Assembly: GCF_003254395.2 (NCBI RefSeq)
Contig: NC_037641.1
Span: 3,567,001-3,631,000, forward strand
Origin: Apis mellifera
Taxonomy: Eukaryota; Arthropoda; Insecta; Hymenoptera; Apidae
Direction: 5' to 3'
Length of the DNA stretch: 64,000 bases
Part shown: positions 38,961 through 52,230 of the stretch, piece after piece
How positions within the stretch are numbered: position 1 is the first letter of the stretch
Layout of the letters: each line of letters begins with the position of its first letter
The notes under the pieces: model-generated
Databases searched by the model: none
What the model saw: only the letters and a program-made list of their open reading frames with translations
Told to the model about the DNA's origin: nothing
Program-made: the position numbers and the translations under genes

Positions 38961-40150
38961 ATCCGTCGATCACCAAGGCCAATAGAAACCACTCAACTCC
39001 CTATCCGGCCGCCGATCCCATCCCCCTCCTCCCTGGATTCATCCTTCTAGAGAAAGAGAGAAAGAGAAGCGGTCAGAAGGGGTTGTTGAAAGCCGGCGGG
39101 TAATATCTGTTCGAAAAATACGAAGACACCGTTCGACTTTTAGCCCCGGGGCCGCACAAAGGTGGTGGCCACCCGCTTTCTCGCTGGCTATAAAGCTGAT
39201 TCCAACCACCCCCTCCCCAAATCGAATCCCGACGTTGGAAATGGTCGTTGGTCAGCGAGGGAAAAAGAGAGAGAGAGGAGGAAAGCCGAGGTGGAATTCG
39301 TCGGGCCAGTTCCGTCGCCAAAGCTCCAGCAACCCTTATATCCCCTCCCCTCGCGTGGAAAAAGCGGGGTTTTATCGCGCGCGCCGAAAGAGAAGAGGAG
39401 AGGAGAGGAGAGGAGAGTTTCCCGATAATGGATCGGCAATGCCACTGCATCGAAACTTATTCAGACGAGGGCTGCTGGAGTAGAGGGCAACTTGTTCGAG
39501 AATCGGGGTAGGGGAGGAGGAGGAGGAGGAATAATCTACGATCGGGGGTTTGTCGATCGCGGTTATCGAAACGAATTTTTGAGACGAGGCTCCTTTGAAA
39601 TTTCCTTTTCTGGGGGAGAGTTTTCGGCTTTCAGATTCTTCGGGGGTGGAGGTTGTTGCGTGGAGGTGTTTGCGGAGGAGAGAGGGAATGAAAGGGAATA
39701 GAAGAAGATATTTTCGTTGCTTTTGGATGAAAGGGGATGTAAGAATCAATGGCGGAGGATTTCGTGGATGTTGGAGGTGGATCGATAATTGCGGAGGAGG
39801 TTTTGTAAAAAAAAAAAAAGAAAAGAAGACAATTCGAGAAATAATGTTATTCAACTGAAAGTTGCTTTTTTCAATCCGTGTAATACATCTTGGTTGACGA
39901 TTTATTATTACACGGAGGAGACATTCTCCTTGGAATTGGAAAAAAAGGAAGGAAAGGAGATTCCGAGAAGAGAAATAGAAATAGTTTGGAATCTCTCGCG
40001 GGGGAGAAATGGAAAACCAATTAAACAAAGTATCGGAGGAAACGGCATCAACTTCGCCGCGACCTCGTTTTATCGGCAAGATTGGAAAGTTAAACGAAAG
40101 ACAGAGGAGCGTCGCCGAGTAATAAGGAAACCTTTCGATAAAAAAGAGAT
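38961..40150. other. GC-richer, purine-skewed island
   Basis: Strongly purine-rich plus strand from about 39230 to 39800 (GGAGGA, GAGAG and GGGG words). This leaves long open frames on both strands (up to 235 codons on the minus strand, phenylalanine- and serine-rich). The frames follow strand skew and show no domains, so none is called. Confidence 0.5.
39395..39417. repeat. GAGGA pentamer repeat
   Basis: Four to five consecutive GAGGA units. Confidence 0.85.
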
Positions 40151-40191
40151 ATTTGTAAAAAGAAAAGCGAGAGAAAGAAGTAGAGCAATGA

Positions 40192-40194
<3 letters not shown>

Positions 40195-40227
<33 letters not shown>
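40195..40227. repeat. (AT)16 microsatellite
   Basis: Uninterrupted AT run of 33 bases. Confidence 0.95.
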
Positions 40228-40230
<3 letters not shown>

Positions 40231-42036
40231 GATAGTGAAAAACATGAAAATCCCTGACACGAAGATTTCTATCCTGCCAATACGACGGAAATCAGGATCC
40301 TGATGGATTGCCAGGTCCAACTTCCTCACGTTCTCGCCCAACCGATGGAAGAAGAAGTAGTAGAGAAGTAGTCTGTTAAAAAGAGTGAGAGACCACCATC
40401 TTCTTCTATATTTTTTCGAAAACTTTCACTGTTATTCGAAATCACTCAACTTTTCACGATAAAAAATATCATCTTTTAGATATTAATATAAGAAATTATT
40501 TTATTTTGACATCTATCTTGTGCTAGAAATTTTTTGAAACGTTCTAATCTACCTTTCAATAGTATAACACAGTGTATTTGGCTAAAGGCTGTATTTCAAT
40601 GAAGCAGTTCGATCAATTAATTTCGTTTCATCACTTTATAATTGTTCCGATTATACAATATCTAATTTATAATTATACGTATTTTATGAATAATTAAATT
40701 ATTCAATGCACAAATTTAATATAATCACACCTCGTTATATCAATTGTACATATAATCTCTCGATTTAATCGTCTCGATTAATAAACAAAATTTACATTCC
40801 TCGAACTTCGTTCATTCGAAAATGAAAAAACTATTCTCCTAAAAATAAATAAATAAATTTCGAGCCACCCTCCGCGCGAGCGCACCCTTAAATCCTCTCC
40901 ACCCTTCGTCCATTCTTCGCCCACCGCTCCGTGATCGCGGCAAACTCGCGTTTTTATACCCGTGCACCGACCGTTACGGACCCCACCCTCCCCTATCGTT
41001 TCCCCTCCCTCCCTTCTCTGTATTTACGCGGCCGCATTAGCCGCGGAACAAGCAAGGAATCTCGGCAACGTTCGCGCAATTACGCTTTGTCGCGGCCCCA
41101 GCCAAGGGAGGGTGCGGATTTAATGACGCTTTGTCAGTTTTACCGAGTCACCTCGCGGAAACGAGGAAGGATTTAATGGTTGGCGAGCTCGTGGACTCGT
41201 TAACCGAGGAGGGGGAGGGGGAGGAAGGGCTCGTCATCTTCGAAGCCACGTTTTCGAAGACGTCGGAAGAATTGGATACAGAGAGGAGATCCTGGATATA
41301 TAGTTGTTGTAATAGTCATTATTCTAATTAGGTTTGGGGATCACTAAGTGTAATTGGATTATGAGAATGAGTGAATTGGAGAAAATTTCGAGATATGTTA
41401 ATTATTTTTAATATTTTTTCTTTTCGTAAAGGTATTAAATTTTTTATTCCATGATTCTTTTGTTATAGAGATTCTTTATTGATTTTACAGGACGTTAAAA
41501 TTAATTATAATGATGGAGGGAATGATAAGAATGACAATTATTAACAATTTTTCAATCGTCACAACGCGCAAGCGCGAATCGAAACATTATCCAACGTTCA
41601 ACCGCTAATTTGGGGCCGAAAGACAGGAGGGTTGGTTTCAATCGTAAAAGTAAATCGTCACGGTCAATATTTGAACGAATTCAATTAATATCAGAGAGAA
41701 AGAGGGCAGAGAGAAAAGGGAGAGGGAGGTTGTTGCAAGTTTTTCACTTACATACTCCCAAATCAGGCAAATATTTGAGGGTTGTTCAATGTTTTTCGCG
41801 CGTTTATCCCCCGTGGACCCACACGCGTACTTCGTGTATCGCGGGTGGTAATTAACGCCTTTTAATTTTCCACGGAACGGTCTTCAACGGAAATATTGCC
41901 GCGGCTTGATGGACAGTATTGACTCCCGGCAACTCGGGGGAGGCTTGGGCTAATCAATCAACGTTATCGACATGTTGGAATTAACGATGGATTTTCGGGG
42001 ATCGACGAAGTGCTTCGAAACCTTCCGAACGATATT
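40228..42036. other. Noncoding; CpG-rich patch 40860-41290
   Basis: AT-rich except for the CpG-rich patch, which has two overlapping frames of 66 and 81 codons without domains. No gene seen. Confidence 0.5.
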
Positions 42037-42210
42037 TTCGAGTAAAGGGAAAGGGAGATTAATAATAATATCTTCGCCTGTGCTTCAATTTTATGCTACG
42101 ATTCTTTCGAAACACTTCTTACATTCGAGTAAAGGGAAAAGGAGATTAATAATAATATCTTCGCCTGTACTTCAATTTTATATACAATTCTTTCAAAATA
42201 CTTTTTACAT
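42037..42210. repeat. 87-bp tandem duplication
   Basis: Two adjacent copies (42037-42123 and 42124-42210) share TTCGAGTAAAGGGAAA, ATTAATAATAATATCTTCGC and CTTCAATTTTAT. The second half of the unit is more diverged. A 172-codon plus frame crosses both copies only because the period, 87, is a multiple of three. It has no domain. Confidence 0.93.
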
Positions 42211-45120
42211 TCCGTTTTTTAAATATTCTTTTTTTAATGAATATTATTACGATATTGAGGACAAGGAAGAGTATATAGATTCTCGTCTCTTTAATTTGGA
42301 AATGGAATTGTTGCGAAAATTCAATTTGGAAATTCGACCAAAATTTTCCAAAAGCTTTATCCCAAAGCTTTATTCCTCGCCGAGCTTCATAAATTTTCCC
42401 ATCCCCTTAAGACTAAGGAACGATGTGGTGGATCACGATTTATGTTGGTTCTCGAAAAGGTGTAAAAAAAAAAAACCTATATTTTTTTAAAAAAATAAAG
42501 AAAAGTGTCTCAAATATATTATATATTTCGATTTATCTCTCGATGAAAAACTTGTTCGAGACAATCCGCGTGAAAAGAGAAAGAGAGAGAGATAAAAATT
42601 AGGGCAGAATGGTGGAAAAGTTTTCGAGGAATTACCAAGTTTTAAAAATCCTCGAAACAGATGGCCAAGTTTTCCTTTCGAACCCGCCAGGATTATCCGC
42701 CGGGACAGGAAAGAATAATTGCCCTGCTCGAGATACATTTCACCTGGAATGATAATAAATCGCAAGTTCCGAATAACGAGTTCGAGAAGCACGGAGAGTG
42801 AAATACAGAATAAAAGACATAGCTTCGATAATAAACGAATAATCGAAGACGAGATTCGAAAATTTCATCGATCTTTCCAGGACATTTATATTTGTTTCCA
42901 GACATAAAATCTATCGTAAAGATATAATATTTGATCGGATAAATTTTTTTAAAATTCGATAACTTTATCAAATAATCTAATCCTTGTCGCGATATTTCGT
43001 TTCCTTCCTTCCATTTTCTTAAAAATTTGCCATCTCTGTCGTTCCTTCCTTCCTTTTTTTATAATCACTTGCTCGTTGAAAAAGATTGGAAGAAATTCAT
43101 CTCTCCCACGCGTCGATCGAATTTTTCCATCGTTCCTGACTCGTTCCCTTTCTGAAAATTAGCCCGTGTTTCCTGCCATCTCGAAACTGTGTGTTGTCGA
43201 CTCGCTGTAAAGTCGCACGTGTTGCTCCAAGGACTGCTCTTTCCGCGTACAATTGCCATTTCAAATGAACGACATGCTGCCACTTTTAATCGAAACGCTT
43301 GCTCGCTCGATCCGGTAAACAAAGTTAAACCCGTTTGGCCGGCGCGCCCACGACGAGAATTGCGTCACGATGGAACGATAATCGTTGGAAAAGGTTGCTC
43401 GAAAAAGAGCATCCAACCGGTGTCATTTTGATCGATAACTTCCGTGTCGTTCGTTTTATCAAGCACGTACAATTATAATTTTTACGAATTTATATATATA
43501 TATATATATATACATTATTACAAAACATGAACAGAGAGTTACTTGGAAATATTGATCGAAACGAATTCTTATCTTTATTTTATTTTATGAATCGTGAGAA
43601 TTTTTTTTCATATTCATTCTTTTATTTATGAATTAATTTTACATAACGTTAATGTATAACATTTATATATATATAAATTGTATCGAATTATTCTAATCAC
43701 GAATAAGATTATATGTCCAAAGTATGGGATTTACCCAAGGAATGTAATGCTTGAACGTCTGTATATCTAACGTTCAACGCGTGCACCGTATGTTAAAGAA
43801 CAAACTCCGTATATTACTCCTATATATATATATATATTTCATCTTACAACGAGAGTCACGGATGTACATCGACTCAAATCTCGAAATAAAAATATTTATA
43901 TCTCTCTTCAACATTCCCCAATATTCCTCTTCTCGTATTATTCTCACAACACGTACGATGATCCATTTAAGGTGTATTTAATGGGAGGCCAATTTTCTCG
44001 CGAAGCAACGATAACAATACGATAAAAAAAAATCCAGGAAGGATACGCCAGTCTCGTTATCGCGGCCAATTGTTCCTCGAATTACCGCCGTATTTCTCTC
44101 ATAATCGGTGGTACAAATTAAAATGAAGGGAACGACAGAGATCTCTAACCATTCTCCACGAGTTAATCGCGGCCGATTTCAATGGGGAATTAAACGCTCG
44201 CTGATTCCCCTCCCCGACAATTTGTCGGCCAATTTCGCCTTTCGATCGAAGTGCGGAGGAACGTGAGAGTGATTGTTGTTGCGTGGATATGATTAACTCG
44301 CGAGGGCGAGATACGTGTGCCAGGGTGTGGCGAGTTGGCGTGACGCGAGATTATCCTTTCGAGATAAGAAACGAATGATTCGAAATTTTTAGGAATTTTC
44401 GAAGGAAGGGAACGAGAAGAGAGAGAAAGAGTAAAAATTTTTCGAAGAAAGATATTAAATTGGGAAAATAAATACAGGAAGAAAGGGGAAAAGAGTAGAA
44501 TGAAATTCGACGAGTTCTGGGGAAGGGGAAATCTAATTTAAAAATTGGTAGAATACACGCGACCGAACATGTTTGAAACTCAATTTTCTTGAAAACGGGT
44601 ATTTTTTATTCATTCATCATCACAATGCAAAATAAACCCCCCCCTCTCCTATTGTCCATCCGGTATCCAGTTGGGAATTAGCGCAAATGTCCATGGCGAA
44701 CATTTGAAACTCTATTCCCCGCGAAACGAGGCCTCTTTTATTCTAAATTATCAAATTATTTTCGCGCGTGGAAATAACTCGTGCATTTTTACACATCTCA
44801 TCATCTCGTCGAAAGTTTCGATATCCATTTCGTTCGAATAATATAACCAAAAATATAGAGAGAAGAAAGAACGGAATGAAAATTTTACCACGTTTTATCA
44901 ATAATAAATTGAGGAACGAGAATGCGAAATAAAATATGTAAAATAAAATAAACTCTTTATTGCAGCCTTTGTTAAAAGAAAGATAATCCGTACAAGGAAG
45001 CACGGAATTATTCTCACCTATTTATACACCGTCTCACGTTTCCTCTCCACGGCTAGTTCGAACTATATCCATTTCCATCTGTCCCAACCTCGGCTTGAAT
45101 CATATCATATTCGTTCGAAA
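42211..45120. other. Noncoding, mixed composition
   Basis: No recognisable gene. CpG-richer patches at 43080-43440 and 44000-44350. TA run at 43491-43512. Confidence 0.5.
43491..43512. repeat. (TA)11 microsatellite
   Basis: Uninterrupted TA run of 22 bases. Confidence 0.93.
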
Positions 45121-48110
45121 CCGAATCCACGCCCAGAATTCCAAATGGAATCGTTAAATAATCGGCTGATTATTCGCGACGCGTGTTTGGGGTTCTTGCC
45201 TCGATTATTCGAGAGACGAGAAGTGGATGACGGGGAAAGCGATGCTTTGAAAATGAACGCGGCTCGAATACCTCGACCGGCCCCGTTCGCATTGGCCTGG
45301 CTAAATTATAATCTTCGGCCACGTTGAATTTCTACCAACAATTTGCCGCGCCTGTGATTATCCCACGCGTTAATATGCTGATTAACCCTTCCCTGTTATT
45401 GGACCGGACAGAAACATCGCGACAAAACGTTACAAGTGGCTTATATACATACACCACAGTGCATGGCAAGCATTGCGGTGGGTGGCGACACTTGCACGCG
45501 CCAGTTGGCCCTGGCAAAATTGTCCTAGATAGATTGTATTTGTGGATCAATTATTAAAGGATTAATAATTGAGTAGAATAGAGGGAGAGTGTCTTACGTA
45601 TGTCCTTGAATTTTTTCTTTTTCTTTTCGATTCCACGAAGCTACTGAAAAGCGACTGAGGGATTAATTGAGGGGATTAATTTCAGGTGAGGAGCATTGTC
45701 CATGAGATGGTAGAAGAGGTTTGAAGGAAATGATCTGCGCTCCGAGATAATTCCATGATCAACGTATTTAAACGATTTTAATCAGTTAATGACTGGACAG
45801 TGGACGATATATCCATCTGTAAGATAGCTAATCAAGGAGGCTTCTGATCAGGTAGGTCAGAAACAGATATTGAATCGATGAATAACGTGTTCCAGTGGTT
45901 CAATGAAACGAAGACGACTCGGCCTTTCATTGGACGATATCCTCACTCGTCATCTCACTTCGCTTGTCGTACTAATGAAAGAGCAGAATCTGAATGGAAT
46001 AATAGATATCTATGATTATTCACAATAATGATAAAAGTGATTCCAATATTATTCAAATTTGTATTGGAAAGTTTTCGAGCAACAGAATCTTTCTTCTTTG
46101 GAAAATTATGATAAAGTTGAAAGAAAATACTGGCTGAAATATATATATATATATATAAGAAAAGATTGATTCTCTCTGGATTAGAATAAAGTTATTCAAA
46201 TAAGTCGATCGGCACGAAGTTTATATGTTGGACTGTCGACAAGGAAATCGACACGAAATAACACGAGTTGGTTGTAACCTCAATCGCTTCGAGCATTCTT
46301 TAATCCCCCGCTGGAAAAAAGGAGGATTAAAAAAATATAGAAGTAAGTCGGTGAAGAAAAATAAAATCACTACTTGATACTTTAATCTCGGGATCTCGTT
46401 ACGCCACGCCTCGTGAAACCTTTCGTCGAAGAGAAAGAGGAAGTATTTTTAATTAATCGTGCGTCTTTGAAAAAAATTACTTTGAAAAGATCGAAGATCG
46501 AACAACGATTTTCGTTCGATCGATGCACGATGCGAAATATAATAAAACCTGTCCGCGTGCCTATGGTGGGTAAAAAATTAACAATAGCAAGGGGGACGAG
46601 AGGGGGAGGGGATAGAAGTTGCCGTGCCAACGACACGTAGCTGACCCACTTTCCGGAAGCTTGTTGCTCAAATGTTTCCTGCTTAATCCAATTTTAATAC
46701 GCAATTACAAAGGTATAATTGGCACGAATTTGATAATGCATAATAACGAAGGGTGAAATTAATGAATATATACGATCGTTCCACCGTTTTAGTCACGTGT
46801 TATTTCGTTGTTATAACGGGTTGTAAATATTTCCATCATGATTGCTCGGTAATTATATATATATATACATACATATATGTGTTATTATTAAATGGCGATG
46901 CGATAATTGACTAACGCTATATAATCGTACGTTTCGATTGTGCGCGCGGCGAGGATGAAATTTTTTGCGAAAAAAAAAGAGAGAGGGAAAAATTCACAGC
47001 GCTCCCTCCCCCCTCGTCGATTATTCGATTTCGAAATATTATTTCAAGGAACGGACACCGGTGATAACGATCGTACAGTTAATACCGTAAATATCGATTT
47101 ACACGTCATCGGCGTTAAAAATATTCCATCTTTTCCACTTTCAGTCGAGCAATTGCCCGTTGCGCTTATCGACGAACTGTCGCGGAATAAAAAAAAAAAA
47201 AGAAAAAGGAAAAAAAACGGCCGAAAAATGGACGGTTAAACAGCGAGAAAATTCGTGAAATTTCGATAAGTGGCGCCATTTTCGATCGTGCTCGCCACTT
47301 TTTTTGAACCACTTCTCCCTTTTTTTAAAAAAAAAAGGAATGTCGATGGAGATATTGAAATTTTTCAAAACTCTTTCCAAACCTTCCTCTTCCAACAATC
47401 GAAATAACAACAAATCGATCGATCATCGAGAAGAAGGGAAGAGGAGATCGAGACTTTGGCTCCTCGATCGTTATAACGGGCTTGGTCGAGGAAACGGGGC
47501 TATTCTCGGGGGACGACAGCTCGGTGGTTTTTCATTAACAGGTGAATATTCAAAAGGAAAGAGATGAAGACGTGGTGGACGTGGCTCTCTTTCAGAGTAG
47601 TTGACCGCGGCCTTTCGTAACGCGGGACAAAAGGCTCGGTGAAGAGTTTGATCGTCCCGCCGTGCACCGCCTGGATAAGAGAAAACGTCGAAAAAGATCT
47701 TACGGTGAAAAAAAAAAATGGTCTCTCAAAACCGCTTTCTCGAGGAAAAACGATCTCCCTTCCTTTCTTTCCCTGTTATTCCATCGGATATAATGGAACG
47801 CGTGCTCCGTCAAACAAATCTATATAATTTTTAATCAATGACGAAGAATTGAAATTAATATTTTTTCCTCTCAACAGTATTCTTCATTTTTCAAAATAAA
47901 AATTATCAATCAAGAGTTTGAAATAATTTTTAAAACGACAAAAGAAGAACGTGTGCGGAATTAAATGCGTTTCGAAAAATAGAAGGAAAAGGAGGAGGAA
48001 AGAGAGTGAAACTGATAACAATTTTTGAATTCCAATTCTCGAAAAAAACCTTAAATTTCGTTTCACGAAGCGTATGATTCGTTTATCCGGTTGAAAGGAA
48101 GAGAAGGAAG
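45121..48110. other. Noncoding, mixed composition
   Basis: CpG-richer patch 45160-45540 with a short cysteine-rich minus frame (45332-45550) that has no family I know. AT run at 46139-46157. Purine-rich frames at 46940-47567. No gene called. Confidence 0.5.
46139..46157. repeat. AT microsatellite
   Basis: AT run of about nine units. Confidence 0.9.
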
Positions 48111-48113
48111 GAA

Positions 48114-48132
48114 GGGAGGGAGGGAGGGAGGG
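48114..48132 (+). other. Five-run G-quadruplex motif (GGGA)n
   Basis: Five GGG runs each separated by a single A. Single-base loops give the most stable class of predicted G-quadruplex. A GGAAGGAAGG tract precedes it. Confidence 0.85.
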
Positions 48133-48758
48133 AGATAGAAAGGGAAATTGGTAGAATCCATTCATCTCTTTCGGGATATTTACATTCTCGTGTAGAGAAA
48201 CGTGTCGAAATGAACGAAATCCGAAACGCGAAACACCTTATTTTCATCGCTCGAATTTACGAGATTTTTCCCGTGTTCCGTATCCTCCTCTCTCTCTCTC
48301 TCTCTCTCAATTTCTCTCTCCCTTTCTCTCCGTGTTTGCCGAAGAATGTTATGTCGGTATTCAAAGCCTAGAGCGCTACAACCGCTCGAGCATCCTCCTC
48401 GCGTTCGAAAAAAATACACGATTTTAATAAAACGCGACACGATCTCGCGCGAGATCTTTTTTTTTTTTCTTTTTTTTTTTTACATCGCGAAAATATCGTG
48501 GAAAAAATCGTTGGCCCCCGCGAAATTTCTGCTGAATTAATAAAACTAATAATGGAATTTCGACGGGCAGGGGCTCTCTCGAAGAGTGATTAAATTTGCG
48601 ATAAATATTGCACGACGATAGCTCTCTTTCTCCTGTTGTTACGATCGAAGAGATTGTGAAGAGAGAAATCTCGTTTCGAACGAGAGAAATTGGAATTTTT
48701 TTGCCGATTCGAGGGTGTACCGATTGCTGAATCGGATATTGGAACTGGCAAGGGTGAA
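48133..48758. other. Noncoding, with CT and poly-T tracts
   Basis: CT microsatellite at 48289-48308 and a T-rich tract at about 48459-48481. Overlapping frames on both strands without domains. Confidence 0.5.
48289..48308. repeat. (CT)10 microsatellite
   Basis: CT run of about ten units. Confidence 0.9.
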
Positions 48759-48784
48759 TTTTCATAAAAAAAATTTTATGAAAA
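48759..48784. repeat. Perfect 11-bp hairpin with A4 loop
   Basis: TTTTCATAAAA (48759-48769) and its reverse complement (48774-48784) around AAAA. A-tract rich, so it could form a hairpin or bend DNA. Confidence 0.8.
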
Positions 48785-49642
48785 AAATATCCATGATTAA
48801 ATTTTTCGGCACGGTTCGATTAATTTAGTTCGTTAAATTTGACGATCGAGATTGGATTATTATTATTACAAGCGCGTTGAGAGAATTTTGTAAAATTTTC
48901 TGAGATCTTCTCTGGGATGAATGATGATGAAAATCGATATCAATTTGAACGAGCGCAATGAAAGAATAGAATATTTAAAGGATCGAGCGAAGAGAATAGG
49001 TTTCCTTCTATTTAATTATTTCTGCAACAGGATCAGATAATCCCGCAGCCTCGGATGAAATTCTTCTTCCTAGTAAACAAAGAAGAACGATTCATCACGT
49101 AATTTTCTACTTCTATCTGCAACTTAAATCAAACTCCATAGTATAGATCAAATATTTCAACGTGTAATTTCCTCTCTAAGGGAACCGGGTAATGTTGCAT
49201 TGTGATGCAATTTGAGCAGTCCGCGTTATCGTAACGATCTAGAAACCCGCTGTAAAATCGGCTAAACATCGCGTGTTACTTACCTCGCCTACCACGCAAA
49301 CAATGATTAAATACCAAAAAAAAAGTACACGTTGCCTGTTTAAATATCGAATGAATTTTAATACGAAAGATAATCACAATTGTATATCCAATTTATACTA
49401 ACAGATCATGTTTTATACAATTAAAACATATAGAAATATTCGATCAATGTACAAAAAAAAATGGAGAAAACCGTGCCATTGAAATCTGTTTTTGTTTTAC
49501 CCCGATATCTCGATCGATTGCCGAGATATAAAGATTCGAAGCGAAGAGGGATATTATGAATGGGCCCGTGACCTACATTTTTTCCTGGAAACTACTACGT
49601 ACGCGTACTCTTCCAAGAATCGCGTCTGTCACTTGTCTGCAG
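48785..49642. other. Noncoding, with a strong minus-strand donor at 49284
   Basis: AT-rich. At 49278-49286 the minus strand reads GAG|GTAAGT, a perfect donor. The 14 codons before it are open in phase 0 but begin in a T run and have no ATG. At 49505-49529 ATATCTCG and CGAGATAT form an 8-bp inverted repeat. Confidence 0.45.
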
Positions 49643-49772
49643 TTTGGGATAGGTCAGCGAGCCGCGAGCGAGAGGTCCGAGTAAGCGACGAGGACGGAGA
49701 TAATAACCGATCAAAAATTACCGTTTTCTTTAAACGACGATATCTCGGGAACCGGAAGTCGTATCGGTACAG
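49643..49772 (+). CDS. Candidate internal coding exon, product unknown
   Basis: An acceptor with a good pyrimidine tract (CTGTCACTTGTCTGCAG, AG at 49641-49642) and a donor (TACAG|GTGAGA, GT at 49773) bracket 130 bases. One frame is open throughout: two bases, 42 codons, two bases (phase 1 in, phase 2 out). The peptide is charged, beginning WDRSASREREVRVSDEDGD and ending in RRYLGNRKSYRY. An internal donor-like CGA|GTAAGC after 49680 could give a shorter form. No domain recognised and no partner exon found. The openness also fits the GC-richer composition here. Confidence 0.22.
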
Positions 49773-51370
49773 GTGAGACAGCGTTTCAAAGTGTAAGATT
49801 CTACGCTTCCAACGATCTCTCGCTGGTTTGTCTGAACCAATTATCCCCGGAATTATAATGGTTCAAATTTCTTCCGATTTTAATACGCTTTCAATTGTCG
49901 TTCCAAGATACTCGTACCTCTGCTTTAACGTGGAAAATTTCTTACTTTGAATCGAATGATCGTAAAGTTCTTTTTCAAACGTGATGATTTACGTGATGAT
50001 GATTGATTGATCATTGATAAAATTCACGTGGAATATTCGATTATCAATTTTATATAAAACATATATTTCTAACAAAATGAAATGAAGGTGAAGAGCGTCT
50101 CAAAACGACGAGGGTCTTCGTAAATTAAGCGCGCCACCGAAATGGATCGCGTCACGATGCAATCAAGAAGCACGTTACAACGACGTAATATCCGTGTCGA
50201 GAGGGAGGGGGGGGAAAAAGGAAGAGAGAGAAAGAGGAGAGGACCGCGAAATGAATTTTCCTCTCTGCGGCGCTCGCTTGTAAGCGATGCACGTCGCCGC
50301 AAACCTGCGCTTGTCGTTACCTTGCTACGTGTCGGAAAAGTGGCCGCGGGATCAACGATCCGTGCCTCTCCACGAAATTGATGCCGCCACCCTTCTGATC
50401 TTGCACGAGAAACGGCATAACCTTGAGTTGAGGGCCCTTGGAGGAAAGACGTCAAAGTGCAAAGCCTCGCAATATCGTGCCATCCTGTTTGATGACTCGG
50501 TAATATTATTTTTTTAAAAATTATCGCGCGATCCTCTGATCCTTGTATTTCGCATTTCGTTATTTTATTTTGGAACAATTAAGAGAAAAATTTTCCTTGC
50601 TTTGTGCCAAGCAAAGTTGATGACTCGATGATATTTTTCAGGATTCCTTGGTAAGAAATATCTCCATTTTTTTTTTCTATATCAAGTTTTATAATTCCAG
50701 CTATATATATAATGTTTATAAAAATTATGTAATACTTTCATTAATCTTTGAATCAGATTTGGATTATATTTCTTTGTTAAGTATAGTTGGAAAAATTACT
50801 ATTTTTTTTGCTGATGATTTAAATTAATTAACAAGTAGTCTCTTAGACTATGTTAATTAAACATTTTTATTTTAATAAATCAATATGAAGATCACGAAAG
50901 AAGAAAGAGATGAAAATTTTAAATTAACAAAATATTTACTTCGATAAAATGTTTTGTTCGTACAATTAGAAATCTACGAGATAAATATACACAAACCCAG
51001 TCGCACAGTTTGGCACAACACGTATTTTTATTTCGTTTTTTATTTTTGTTTCCATTCATTGAATCGTGTATCATATTTTTATTTGACATGCCGATCAAAT
51101 TTGCATAGAATTTTTTAAAACTTGGAATCCAACGAACTGTAAATGCAAATTTCGTTTCAAATTTCATATTTTCTTTTATTCTTACAATACATTATCCTGT
51201 CTTGCAACTTTCCAAATTCCTGAATTCCAGCACAACTCATCAAAACTTTTACTTCTTACGTCTTCGAAAACATATCCATCGACCTGATTTTAAATAAACT
51301 ACTTCAACAATCAAAATTCGTCGTCATGAACCGTTGAAGAGATTCGAAACATTTTCGAACTGACGAATTG
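49773..51370. other. Noncoding; CpG-rich patch 50090-50520
   Basis: The patch carries frames of 169 (-), 79 (+) and 76 (+) codons overlapping each other without domains. The rest is AT-rich. Confidence 0.5.
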
Positions 51371-52230
51371 AAACTCGATCGAGATCGAGTACAGACCTCA
51401 GATTAGCATTCCAGCTACGGAACGAAAGAAAGGCAGCGCAAAAGATTCTCCATCCGATATTTCACGTAACGAAGGATCTCCGCCAAGTATAAGGAATTTC
51501 TCTAGACAGATTTTTGCCGGTTCGTTGCACAAGAGAGACACGTAAGATGAAAAGGAGGGGGGCTGGCGGAGGAGATGACGGAGAAGGTTTTCCACGAATC
51601 GATAACGAGGGCCTCTGCCTACCTCTGGAACCTCTCTGAGGAGGAGGAGGAGGAGGAGGAGAGTCGAGGGAAGCCAAAGCCGGGAAGGCTCTCTCCCGAG
51701 GAAGGTTGCGAGACCAGGACAGCCTGGCCAATGCGCGAAAGAAGGACAGGGAGAATATAAGAAGAAGAGGAGGAAGAGGAGCAAAAGGAAGGAGGAGAAG
51801 AGAGTGTGGAAGAAAGATAGGGGAAGGAAAGAATGCAAAAAGTCGAGAGAAGTAGAGGCTAGCCGTGTGAATCGGTATGTAGATGTGTGTGCATTGTGCA
51901 CGGTTGTAGGGTTGCTTTTCAAGGAGGTCGGTGGGATAGAAACAGGTATACAGAAGACAGAAAACCCGGGGAGGAAGGGAGGGAGGAGAGGAGGCCGGCT
52001 TGCTTCAAGGTCGAAGCATCAAAGATGCTCGCGTTAAAAGGGTTCCTTTCAATTTTTAGAAAGCCCTCGCGCCTTGTTGTGCCCCCAACATGATGCATAC
52101 GTAACACGTTTCCGCGTAGTTTGCCTTTCCGCCGTTTCTTCTGTTTTCTCTTCTTCTTCTTCTTCTTTCTTTTATCATCTTTTCGAGCGTACATCATAAA
52201 ACGGGTGCTCCTCGTGAAATATAACACCGT
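51371..52230. other. GC-richer purine-rich block
   Basis: The plus strand is almost all purine from 51630 to 51840. Frames of 89 and 174 codons on the minus strand are leucine-, proline- and serine-rich because of this skew. A TTC tract follows at about 52147-52172. No gene called. Confidence 0.5.
51638..51663. repeat. (GAG)n trinucleotide repeat
   Basis: Uninterrupted GAG run of 26 bases inside a longer purine tract. Confidence 0.93.

Noticed and set aside
39372..40079. 235-codon minus-strand open frame
   Set aside because: Follows extreme purine skew of the plus strand; phenylalanine/serine/proline-rich low complexity, no domain.
41972..42490. 172-codon plus-strand frame
   Set aside because: Kept open by an 87-bp tandem duplication in phase; no domain.
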